From: Haliclystus octoradiatus
Lineage: Eukaryota; Cnidaria; Staurozoa; Stauromedusae; Haliclystidae
DNA length: 64,000 nt
Direction: 5' to 3'
NCBI GenBank assembly: GCA_916610825.1
Contig: OU744454.1
Location: forward strand, 5,466,321-5,530,320
The position numbers and the translations under genes were made by a program. This document shows positions 16,901 through 27,513 of the stretch, one piece after another (position 1 is the first letter of the stretch; each line of letters opens with the position of its first letter). Below the pieces are notes generated by a model. The model was not told the origin of the DNA and ran no database searches. It worked only from the letters and a program-made list of their open reading frames with translations.

Positions 16901-19900
16901 ATGACTGGGTGTTGTGCTGTTGGATGCTCAAATCGTGATGACAATGGAAATCATACAATGTACAGTGTTCCTAATGGAAAGAAGGACAAGGAAAGACGTG
17001 CTATTTGGATGGCAGCAATCAAAAGGGAACATTTCAACAGCAGATCATCAAGACTTTGCGAGGCAAATATTAAATATGTATTTCTGTAATTGTTATAATA
17101 TTAAACTATTTGAACATATCGAAAACGACTGATATCTGACTTATAGCCTTCTTACTTAATTAAAGGTACATTTTGAAATTAATCAATTTGAAAGCAGAAT
17201 TCCTGGTAAGCTCAAACCAAATGCCATACCTACAATTTTTTGTCATAAAAAAACAGTAAACAAGAGAAATGTCCAACAAAAAGAACATCTTTAGGTTATC
17301 TTTGTGTAAATTTTGATGATAAATGAATTTGTTTTGAATTCAGTAAAAATTGACTGATTAAAATATTATAATTTACTACCTTCAGATCCATTTGCTAAAA
17401 AGCAGAGAAAGACCTCGTATCATGCAAATGACATACCAGTAGTATCAGGATATGATGTAAATGATGACAATGAAGAATCCTCTATTTGTACAGTTACAAA
17501 TGAAAATGAATTCGGAAAATGGCCTGTTGACACTTTTAATATCAGTCAAGTACATGAACTAAAGAGACAATTGAAAAAGGCAGACGAAAAATACAACAAC
17601 CTGTCAAATAACATTTCTGGCATCTTCAACGATGATCAGATAGATTTTTTAACAAAAAAACCTGGTTCATGTCGTGGTACGCTAAATATACATATCATAT
17701 ATCAACACTGAATTTGTCATTCAAAAGTAGAATTAATAGTTTATATATAATATATTACTTTATTTATATAGTATATTATGATCAAACAAAACAGTTGAGA
17801 ATGCCCTCAAAATACGATATGCTTGTGGAGCAACTGGGTATACCTTGTTACTCCAACAGAGTTATCCATTACCCTCCATTCGAACCTTAACCAGACGAAT
17901 GCAGCACATTCAATTTTTGTCAGGCCTGATCAAAGAAGTTTTCCTAGCTCTTGAACAAAAGGTAAGGCTGGTGTTATCTTGAAATTGCTACTGTAGTGAA
18001 ACCTTTATGTATTGCAGAGGCAATCTTGTAATAGTGCAGCAACGTGTCTATACTGGTCAGGTCACAATATGAACAATTTATATCCATATTGAATCCAACA
18101 TCTCCACAAGGTTCAGCTCTTTACAGTGGTAAATCTTGAAGCTGGCTGTAAGTTGTGCACAGGTTTTATTGTATGCATAACACTTAACTCTAGACTATAG
18201 TATCCTCGTACTTTTTACTTTCGAGGTACAAACAATGACAGAACAAGAGAAGTGTTGTGTACTTCTATTGGATGAAATAGCAATCAAACCAGCATTTGAT
18301 TTTGATCGTCGAACAGAGTCCATAATTGAACAATGTACTCTGAAAGGTAGTAAGGAAAAAGTGATGGATGGTGAAGCCGCAAACCATGCTCTTGTATCTA
18401 TGCTATATGGTTTAACAACGAGATGGAAACAGGTGATGGCATATTAATTCACTGGCTCGTCATTTGACAGTTTAGAAGTGCACGATGTCATCATTAAAAT
18501 TATTTCAAGGGCATGTGAGATTGGTCTTTCCACTTTGAATGTTACCATGGATATGGGTGGTGGTAATATTGCGGTCTTGAACGATTTTAAAGTATCCTGT
18601 AAGAGAAAAAAGAAAAAAGCAACTCTTGAAAATCCAAACCCAGCACCTGAAATCATTATAAAAAACTCATGTGAACACCCATTTCTAGAAAAGCAGGAAT
18701 TGACCTTTATGCCTGATGTCCCACATTTAATAAAAAATTTGAGAAATCATCTATCTCGAAGGCAAGTTATATACCTTCCCGAAATAATTGTCAAATCGAA
18801 TAACCTTTCATCAAATGAAGTTTCAATGGCTTCTTTACAACGTCTTGTTGAATATGATTTAACGAACGACTTGAAAATTGCTCCACATTTGAATAATAAT
18901 GCTATCAACCCTACTCAATTTAACAAAATGAAAGTTAATTTGGCAAAAAATTTACTCTCAAGAAGAACTGGGGCTGCAGTAAGATTGTTGGTGCAGGAAA
19001 AATTTCTCCATAGATCAGCTTTATCAACTGCCTGGTTTTGTGAGCAAATTGGTCTGTGGTTTGATTTAATGACTTCAAGATCACTGTCAATGAGCCTCAG
19101 CCTTTTTAACAAGGAAAAGCATGAAAAGGGTTTTAAATTTCTAAATTCCATTATTGACCTTTTTAAATGCCTTAATATTGGAGACATTGATGCACCATGG
19201 AAACCAGTGCAATCAGGCATTATTTTGGCAACAACACATGCTCTGCAATTACAGAATTGTTTGTTAATGAAGAAACAGTACAAATTCTTAATGATGAGCC
19301 GCTTCACACAGGACGCTTTGAAAACTTTATTTTAATCTGTTAGATATAAAAATACGGTCCCAAATGCTATTGAATTTGTCAATGCATTGCGTATAATTGC
19401 AATTTCACAGTGTATTTCAAGTAAAAACACTGGTTCATACGAGAAAGACGAGGATCAACCATGCTGCAGTATTCTGGACATGGAATTCCAATTATCACCT
19501 GACGAGAGAAAGCTTGATCAAGCAGATGAGACTGAGAATGGGGACCTTACAAAGTTGGAAGATTTCAGCTTAGAAAACTTGGGCAGCTATGCTGTTCACC
19601 AGTTTTTAAAGCTCAATAAGCATTGCGCAGAGTGCTAGAATATGCTTGTGGTTCCTGCACCTGCACTAGCCCAACAATTGGATGTCAGTCATGATTATGG
19701 ATGTACACCAAAATCTCTAGTAGAACTATCAGACTATATCAAGAAGGCACTTACATATATTTCACAAGATGCTAAGGAAGTATTTATGTTAGCAGAAAAT
19801 ATATTCCGCAAAAACGAGGATAAATTGTTTTCCCACAGCAACATTATGCAGAAATATGTGGATGCCTGCACAATTGCAAATAAAACTAATAAAATACCAG

Positions 19901-20085
19901 ACTGTCACAAGGCCAAAACGATGATAGCTAAAACGTTCTTCAGAGTTAAAATCAAAACAGTTCTGGAAAAAAGAACAAAACAAGCAAATGCTGTAAAAGC
20001 AACCTCAAAGGGGTCAAGATCAAAGTCACTATCTAATAGAATGTCCTTCGAATTTTCCAGCTTCCTGGATGGGCAACCAATCTAG
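16901..20085 (+). pseudogene. P-element/THAP9-type transposase, decayed
   Basis: The first exon (16901-17062) starts a THAP zinc finger: MTGCCAVGCSNR, an Arg/Trp block (RRAIWMAAIKREHF) and SRLCE. The next exon (from 17166) supplies VHFEINQF and LKPNAIPTIF, completing C-x2-C...C-x2-H. A coiled-coil-like stretch follows (VHELKRQLKKADEKYNNL, ~17550), then TLTRRMQHIQFLSGLI before 17964. The RNase H-like catalytic region begins CCVLLLDEIAIK (18255) and continues with VTMDMGGGN, FMPDVPHLIKNLRNHL and RFTQDALKTLF. The C-terminal region is at 19640-20085. In-frame stops at 18445, 19333 and 19636 (same frame) and a pogo-like MITE in an intron show it is dead. Intact relatives cut and paste DNA in the nucleus with GTP as cofactor. 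Confidence 0.9.
17994..18171. repeat. Eroded pogo/Tigger-like MITE (copy 4)
   Basis: AGTGAAACCTTTATGTATTGC ... GTTGTGCACAGGTTTTATTG keeps the end pattern of the family but is diverged. It lies within an intron of the P transposase. Confidence 0.45.
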
Positions 20086-20356
20086 TAATTTTTCAGTCAG
20101 AATCAACAAAATATACATTTTATTACTCTAAGCCAAGACTGCCTGTCAAATAGTTCAACTTCCTAAATGGTAGACATGAGTGTAATAATTATTCTTTCAA
20201 AACTGCCTGTCAAATAAATCCTAGCGCTAAATGACAGGTAGTTTTATCAATCACTTGAATCAACGAAGTATGACGTATCCACTTCTACGCATGCGTATTG
20301 GACTGCCTGTCAAATAGCCGCAGCGTCAAATGGTAGGCTGCCTGTCAAATAGTCTC
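20036..20356 (+). repeat. Downstream GCCTGTCAAATAG hairpin-repeat array
   Basis: Direct repeat of 16330-16660. The first unit supplies the final transposase codons (SSFLDGQPI stop). Confidence 0.7.
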
Positions 20357-20598
20357 AGCCATCTATTTATAAGAGTTGGGACACTCACGCCATTTTTGAT
20401 CTTTTGGCCTGGACTCGAGCACGTTTTTAATAGTGCGAATTTGCGGGAAATGTTGTGTTTTTTCACGCGTTTCACTTCAAATGAGAACCTGTTTCCAAAA
20501 GATCAATAATGGCGTCCAAAAATCATGTGACTGGCATCTGTCCAATAGGAGACGATAGCTGCACATAAAAGCGTGTCCCAACTCTTGTTAATAGATGG
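20357..20598. repeat. Inverted-repeat element, CCATCTATTTATAAGAGTTGGG ends
   Basis: The end AGCCATCTATTTATAAGAGTT recurs inverted at 20575-20598 (AACTCTTGTTAATAGATGGTT). Inner arms also pair (CGCCATTTTTGATC / GATCAATAATGGCG). Half-copies occur at 8195 and 31925. Similar sequence at 16665-16700 and this right arm could together be the termini of the P element (16.67-20.6 kb). Confidence 0.6.
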
Positions 20599-20789
20599 TT
20601 CTGGGCCTACCGACAGGAGTACAAATGGAAGGGATGCTGCCTTCTATTTTTCTTTTTATTTACTTGTCAGTTGCAAGGGTTGGTTTTACTATATTTCAAG
20701 CATGATAAATATTCACGTATTTTGATAAATAGGTACAATAATATGTTTAATTGTTTAGTCTAGATAAAAGCTGAGGAAGATCCAGCTCT

Positions 20790-22050
20790 CTTTATTTAAT
20801 GATCTCCAATAAGGTTTTCAAGAGAACCCCCTTCTTACTGGAATTTATAAAAGTAAGTAATGTAGACGGTGTCGCCCTACCGAAGGCACCCCGTACCACA
20901 CCTCTATTTCTAGATGAGTGGCTTTTTTCGCTGAGAGCAATGATTTTAAACGCTCTTTGTTGATCTCAGCCGCAACACTGCAGATCAATTTCAACATTTT
21001 TCATGGCAGATAGGTCTTGATTGTCAATGCGCAACGATGCGCTGCAGCTACTTACAATGCAATTCTCTCTTGACCATTCCATCCGCCATCCTCAGATGGT
21101 ACTCATTTGCAGTGTTGTAAATACTCGTTACTAAAGTAACGCGTTACTCGTTACTCGTTACTTTTGGAGTAATTTTAGGAGTAATTAGTTACTTTTTTGA
21201 GAAAAGTAATAAGTAATCTAATTGATTACTTTTTGAAGTAACGAGTATTATTTGAGAGAAAGTAATTGACGCTACTTTTCAAATTACTTTTATGATTACA
21301 AAATATTTGCTTTGTTGTCTTGTGATAATTTTCAAAGGCGTTGCTGTCACTAAGTTCCGCTTTTTATTGTTCATTCTGCGATGCAATCTCACATTATTTG
21401 CAGCTTTCACGAGAGCTATTCAAACCAGGTGAATTGTTTGATATATGACCAATAAACCCTATCCCATAACCTATTCTTCTCTGATCTGACATTGTTCTGT
21501 TGATCAATAGATTCAATAGTTTTTCACTTTTTATTTGAGTGAGTTACGAATATTGAAAAGATGATGTAAAATTTATGGCTATATGAATAGATTGATCCGA
21601 CAAAAATAAACCGTTTTAATAAATCAAATGAAACCATTTATTTGGCAACCTTATTAAAAAGTTTTCAACGTCAATTTATCTTCTGCTGCAGTCACCAGTA
21701 TTAAATTAATATTATTGAATCGATCGTTCCCCTTCGTAGAAAACAAGATGGCCGCCATAATTGTCAAAACGAGACATGTCATTATCGAAAGGGAGGCAAT
21801 ATCTTTTGTTTCACAAGTTAAAGTAATCATGAAGTAATTAGTAATTAATTACTTTTTTTGGGAAAGTAATTAGTAATTGTAATCACTTACTTTTTAGGCT
21901 GAAGTAATTAGTAATGTAATTAGTTACTTTTGAGGAAAAGTAATTTGTAATGTAATTTATTACTTTTCAAAAGTAATTCTCACATCACTGCTCATTTGAT
22001 GTTTCAGATAAAGTCAAGGCTGAGATGACCTTAGGGGGATTTTGCCACAA
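20790..22050 (+). pseudogene. Unrecognised protein-like repeat, interrupted by hAT-like element
   Basis: Sequence left (20830-21109) and right (21999-22040) of the hAT-like insertion aligns with the minus-strand ORF at 61489-61830 and its broken twin at 40526-40840. Shared segments include PLFLD, AMILNAL, GIDCQCA-like, LRWYSFD-like and AEMTLGG/AEL. The frame here has stops and indels. I do not recognise the family. Conservation at the protein level between dispersed copies suggests a mobile or retrocopied coding sequence. Confidence 0.5.
21110..21990. mobile_element. hAT-like non-autonomous element, 8-bp TSD CTCATTTG
   Basis: The ends are CAGTGTTGTAAATACTCG and TTCTCACATCACTG, both starting CAGTG reading inward. 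CTCATTTG is duplicated at 21102-21109 and 21991-21998. Subterminal regions are dense with inverted GTAATTAGTAAT / AAAGTAACG motifs, a known style of animal hAT elements. No transposase inside. Confidence 0.9.
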
Positions 22051-22261
22051 TCGATCAGAAGTTCGGTTGCTCTGCCATTAATCCTCCCTGGAATTTATGA
22101 AGACTCATCAACACAGTGATTATAAATGTGAAAATATTTTTGCCACCGATCTTTATTCATTCAGGATGTAATTGTGTCAAGTTATCGCTAGATCAATCGG
22201 AGCTATAGATTATAGAAACCAAATGTACAGATGATAGTTACTTGATACAATAATTTAATAG

Positions 22262-22443
22262 ATGAGGCTGGTCTGACACGTGTTTCGTTCCTGCCAAGGA
22301 ACTCACAAGAAACCTTTCTGAAGTAGTAGCTCGTCAGGCATCGCGCCTGAAGTCCCGCTAACGAATTGTAGAGATGGTGACAACCTCGGTGCATATCGCA
22401 TGCGCAGTCCCGGTTGAATAACAACGATAATAAAAACAATAAT
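22262..22443 (-). mobile_element. Short retroelement-like insertion with 13-bp TSD, carries a hammerhead-like fold
   Basis: About 182 bp flanked by the direct repeat AATAATTTAATAG (22249-22261 and 22444-22456). TSDs of this length indicate retrotransposition. On the minus strand it ends with the hammerhead-like segment described separately. It has no ORF. Size and ribozyme resemble small non-autonomous Penelope-type or retrozyme elements (inference). Confidence 0.55.
22270..22314 (-). ncRNA. Degenerate type I hammerhead ribozyme
   Basis: Read on the minus strand: GGUUU (stem I), CUUGUGA in place of the core CUGAUGA, GUUCC-UUGGCA-GGAAC (stem II, 5 bp), GAA, ACACGUGU (self-complementary stem III without loop), C at the cleavage position, then AGACC closing stem I with GGUUU. 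All three helices form. The two core changes (G5 and A6 positions) should abolish cleavage, so it is a relic. Loop-less stem III is known from hammerheads in Penelope-like elements. Confidence 0.6.
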
Positions 22444-22456
22444 AATAATTTAATAG

Positions 22457-23590
22457 GCTGGTAAATAATGTAATCATACAGGACATGTTGACTGACGTTT
22501 GAAGACGAACAATATTTTTACGATAGCTTATAGAATAAATGTGATCTCGAACATACAAATATGGCTACAATATAGAATACTGCAACCAGTAAATCCAAAT
22601 AAATAAATTTATATTAGAATTAAACTGGCGTCGTGCGAATCGGTGAACATTAGCGCAATTGTTTGTCATTATCATCCGTCATTATTAACTTACTTAGCTT
22701 AAATTTTAATTAATCCATTAATCATTCTATTACCTTGTAGTCTTAAAGGCCATTATCATAACCATTATCATGCAATACTATTACTATTGAAACGTTGAAA
22801 TTCATTAACAAAAGAAGAAATAACAAACTGTGTCAATATCTGTCTATTTTCCTCTATCTTATCCTGTCTAGTCCTAGTTTCCTCTGTCTATCCTGTCTCG
22901 CGTATCTGTCAATTAGAGTTTACAACTCAGTGCGTAAATTATTAATCAAATATGTTGGCTGTTACAGGTGGTACGAAATAATATTACAAGAAACAGCTTG
23001 TAAACTACAGCCACAATAGTAACTTAAAGAGAATACCCGTTGTGAACAATCTATTACCCAACACACAAAAATCAATCTTAGCCAGTTTATCTGTAAACAT
23101 ACTTTCTCCTCTGCTTTCAGACTGAAGAGAGCGGAATACCGCTTATCCTGTAGCTTAGAAGTATTTACTTGAATGATTTGTGGAGGTATGTGATTAATTG
23201 ATACCATGCCATTTCATTTTCCTCATTTTTATTGATTTTTCTGATAGAAATTCATTACAGATATAACATAATGGTATAGTTTTCGTAGATTCGATCAATG
23301 CCTCATAATTCTATTCAAACACTCTGTAATACCATTGAACATTTAATAAGCTAAAACAAAATTAGTTTGAGCAAGAATATTTGAAACCTGATGATATTTA
23401 TTTGTTTCTCTCAAAATTTCATTGTATTTAGTAGCACCAAATAAAACATACACTAATATGCAACAGTTTCGATTTAATCTAAAATCATCATCAGTGAAGT
23501 AAAAGAGAAAATAAACGGGTTTATATTGTATGTACATTTAAAAAGTAATTTACATAATTAATTGAAATTTTGGGATAATAATCACTTTAA
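22457..23590. other. No gene seen
   Basis: Spacer with several 60-80-codon frames lacking domains or consistent splice context. Confidence 0.45.
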
Positions 23591-23594
23591 AAAA

Positions 23595-24345
23595 ACACGA
23601 GTTATGATTGCCGAATTTGGCGAATTTTTACCACTTGATTTGGTGCTATGTCAAGACCACCCGCGAATTTCCATGGCAACGAGTAAAATTATATAGGCTT
23701 TCGTTACTATGTAGGGTATAGACCGTGCAGGTATATTTCCTATATTCAGGAACAGCCTATAACCAACAGTTTCATCTCTGTATAGCTAGAACACGTCTTT
23801 TTGAAAACGGTGACGATTTGCAACAAATTTAACAATCTTGTAAGTTTTATAAAACATTATTTTACTTTGCTTTACCTTTAAACTTCGATTTAATGTATTC
23901 TGCTTTGCATTAATTTAGACAATTTATCTCTTTCCACACTTGATGGTTCATTTTCATAAAGGGCGGTTGATATCGCTCAGTTGATATATAGTTCAACTTC
24001 TTTCTACTCTGTGAAATTTGAAAGTATGTTATTTGCGAATGTCTAGCGTATCCGGAATCATAATAATTAAGTATGTTGCTGTTTCACATGTGATTGATAA
24101 ATAACACTTGATTTGCAACTATGTCAAGACAACCCGTGAATTTCCATTGCAGTGAGTAAAATTATACAGTCTTTTGTTGCTATGTCGGGTAAAGACCGTG
24201 CAGGTGTAGGCCTATACTCGAAAAACACAAGTTATCATTGTCAAAGTTGGTGGATTTGTACCACGTGCTTGCATAGTATGTCATGACAACCCGCGAAATT
24301 CCATGGCAACCAGTAAAATTATAAAGGTTTTCGTTACTATGTATA
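23595..24345 (+). repeat. Three copies of a ~120-bp repeat
   Basis: Copies at about 23595-23735, 24100-24210 and 24225-24345 share TATGTCAAGAC(C/A)ACCCG, CCATGGCAACSAGTAAAATTATA and TTCGTTACTATGT. Two also share AAAGACCGTGCAGGT. Non-coding; a local SINE or tandem-derived repeat. Confidence 0.6.
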
Positions 24346-24824
24346 CAGATTTTTCACAATCAAATAAGTGTAAACATCGATCAAGAAAAATCGTCTTTCT
24401 TTTCTCCTTATCTCCTTTTTGAATTTTCATGTGTGCTTATTATCTAAAATTTCCAAACTGTTCAATATGTTAAAAATTTTGGAATTCGTTTATATTTGGG
24501 AGCGAGCTAATGCAACTCAGTGTATGAGGTATGATAATTTGAATCGAATTTAGATCAATAATGGTAATAGCTGTATCAGTATGGTCAACTTTTGAATCCA
24601 TCGTTAAGCCATCAGTAATGTAATCTGTTTGTTTCACTGGTAGACTTACACTCATTTGATATATCTTGTTTATCAATCCAAGCTGTAAATTATAGCTAAA
24701 GATCTTTTGGTTCCGCGTGGAATTTGATCAGTACACATAACGATGTTCACAACATAAATTATCCCACTTCGGCTAATGAATTTTTTATCTAACAAATGTT
24801 ATTTGACGAATTTCAGCTTTCAGA

Positions 24825-27359
24825 ATGATAACATTTCTTGACAAAGTCGTCCGTAGCTGGTATTGGTTAGGAATGATTTCCTGCTTATCATATGCCTTTT
24901 GTGATTTGCTATCCGTCTCAAGACAAGGCTATTTTCCATTGGAGTATTCCATCATCTCAGCTGTGATTGTCCAATCAAAGATGATTTGTTCGCTTCGCTG
25001 TGTTAGAAAAACGTTATGTCAAATGACGAATGTTGAAGTATTGGGAGAAAATAAAGTAAAATGTACATTTATCAATACCAAACAAGTATGGATAGATACC
25101 AATAAGTTGGAGCAACATGGTACTACATATGTGCAAGAAATCGTTCCCGAGGTAATACATATTTTATAATTTTTCATTTAATTCTCTCATAGTGATGCGC
25201 AACGAGAAAGCTGTACACGAACCAGTACATGTACTTGATCTAACCCTCCCAAATTCAATTCGAGTATCGACCAGGAATCAAACGCCGTTGCACTCTACTA
25301 TTGAGGTATTGATCCATTTGTATTTATAATAGGAATATTATGGTGCACTCTAAAATTCTTTTTCGTTAGCCAATTAAATTGCTGCATGAAAATATTTGAC
25401 AATTCATTGGACGCCAATGTAATTATCTCAAATTTTAATAAAATAACTTCCTTATATGACTATAAATAGTACATTGTAAATTTGAAACATTTTGCTTATG
25501 AAAAATAAGTTTAATATATACAAGAATGGCTGTTTGCCCTTCACTCATCAATTCCATTTTTATGTTTATGATAATATGTCTAAAACTATTTTCAGTGTAA
25601 ACAGTATCTAAAATAAAGTTATCTTACTGGTATTCTTGTTTTTTTTTAATGATTTTTTTTCAGTCTTCATTAAGGATACCACTGAAAGCAATACATGGTA
25701 TGTTTCTTGAAACTTATTTCTTATTTTAATAATTAACTATGAATACATTAATTTTTTTCAAATTAGCATTATCAAAAACAATTCATTGGCTAACCATTGA
25801 TAGTATCAATAATAATATGATATTATTATTATCATATCAATCAATGAATCTCCCCCCTCCCCCACCAGATGATATTAGATTGAATAATAGATGCATATTA
25901 TCTCTATATTAATTGTATTGTCTGTTTGTAAATAAACCATTTCTAAATTTTTATATCTATATCTTTATCCGCCTCCCTCCCTCCATATGATACTATATAT
26001 TTATACACATATATACATATTATATATCCTAGCTTATTTGTGAAAAACATGTAACACTATCCATGAAATTGATAAACGATTATTGAATGTACGATCCTCA
26101 AGCAAGACAAGAATTTCAACATCTTAAATTTTAGTAAAAAACACTTTCACCTGTTCGAGTCATTTTGAAATTTCAAAATAATTATTATATAGCCATTTGA
26201 TCTACAGTTCTCAACACTTATCAGTCACTGAAATACATCATACAAAAGTGAAGGTTTTGTCAAGCTATTATACAATCTTTGCTGATGAAGAAAAATAATC
26301 GAGTGACACAATAACTGAGAAGATATAATCCTCAATTGATAGTTTCAGTCAATTATTGAAGTTAATGTCATCACTTGACATCTAAAACATAAAGTAGAAT
26401 TTCATCAAAATTTGGAATGTGGAGAATCTAAAGTTTGGCAAATAATGACAAAGTTCCAATTACTAGGTTCCTATATTTATTGCTTGAGATTTTTGAATTA
26501 TTTTGAGGCAAAATTAGACAATATCATATTAAATGAATTGTTCGAATCAAGAATAAAATTATTAATATTAGTTCTGACATCTACAACTGATGCATGGTAC
26601 GGGGCATGGTATGAAAGAGCAAAAGCAATATTGCAATCTAAATATGGTCAAACCATGGAAATTATTAATAATATTAGTTAGATCATCAGCTTGCTGGTCT
26701 TTAATGGTACGAACAGTAGTATCTGTAGCGCAAGTATCATCTATATACGAATTTATGAAACTCTTTTTTAGTTTTAGAAATATTCTATACTGTTAAGACA
26801 AAACTAGTCTATATGAATAATCAGAACCAGGCTTGATGACTATTAAATACTAGTAATACATTGAGATAAACCAAATCACGATAACAATCAGATAATAAAC
26901 AGTAGTAATGTATTATGATGATAAAATATCAAATCATAGAGGATTGATCAATTCTGTGACTTATTATTACATGCGGCTGATCATTTTGAATTGGTTTTCA
27001 GGAGTATTTTTCTCTTTATTTTTATGGTTTATATCTGATCAATCAAAATTATCTACCGCTTTGATATTTTTTTTAGAAATCTCTCTCATCGGAAAGGTTT
27101 GCAGTCAAAGTACCACATACAGTACATTCGAATGCTCAAAAGCTATTGACGGCAGAACTCAAGGAATAAATTTCCTTAATGATTTCACTCACACTATGAT
27201 AGGAGGGAAGGATCCTTGGTGGCAAGTGGATATTGGTTTGCTCATCACCATCGTCAATGTTATTATTTACAACAGGGAAGATTGTTGTTCCAATCGTCTC
27301 CACAATTTCACAATTCAGCTGCAAGATAATTCAATGCCAGATCAGTCATCTTCTCAAAT
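24825..27359 (+). CDS. Secreted Apple/PAN plus F-type lectin (fucolectin) protein, 3'-incomplete
   Basis: I assembled exons 24825-25151, 25664-25697 and 27077-27359. All have GT/AG borders and matching phases (0, then 1, then open at phase 2 into a GTGAGT donor). Exon 1 gives a signal peptide-like start (YWLGMISCLSYAFC) and a PAN/Apple domain: SRQGYFPLEY, SLRCVRKTLCQ, NKVKCTFINT. Exon 3 gives the first two-thirds of an F-type lectin domain: SQSTTYSTFECSKAIDG, DPWWQVDIG, YNREDCCSNRLHNFTIQL. The Trp-Trp, the Arg-Glu-Asp-Cys-Cys and Asn-Arg-Leu motifs are family hallmarks; such domains bind fucose in innate immunity or fertilisation. The closing exon with the last beta strands was not found before the transposon at 27514 or after it, so the gene may be cut short. 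An acceptor-like TTTCAG just before the ATG suggests a 5'UTR intron. Confidence 0.8.
25698..27076. other. Intron 2 of the PAN/lectin gene
   Basis: AT-rich, no repeat family recognised; a pyrimidine tract ending TTTTTTTTAG precedes exon 3. Confidence 0.6.
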
Positions 27360-27513
27360 GTGAGTACATAATGTTTCATTATATTCGTTTACCGAGATAC
27401 TAACTTATGTAACTGCATTATGTCTGCTGTAATTCTATTGTTGTCTTTGTTAACGTTATATGCATGTATATGATTTGATCACGTGTTGGGATTATATAGG
27501 CATACAGAAATAA

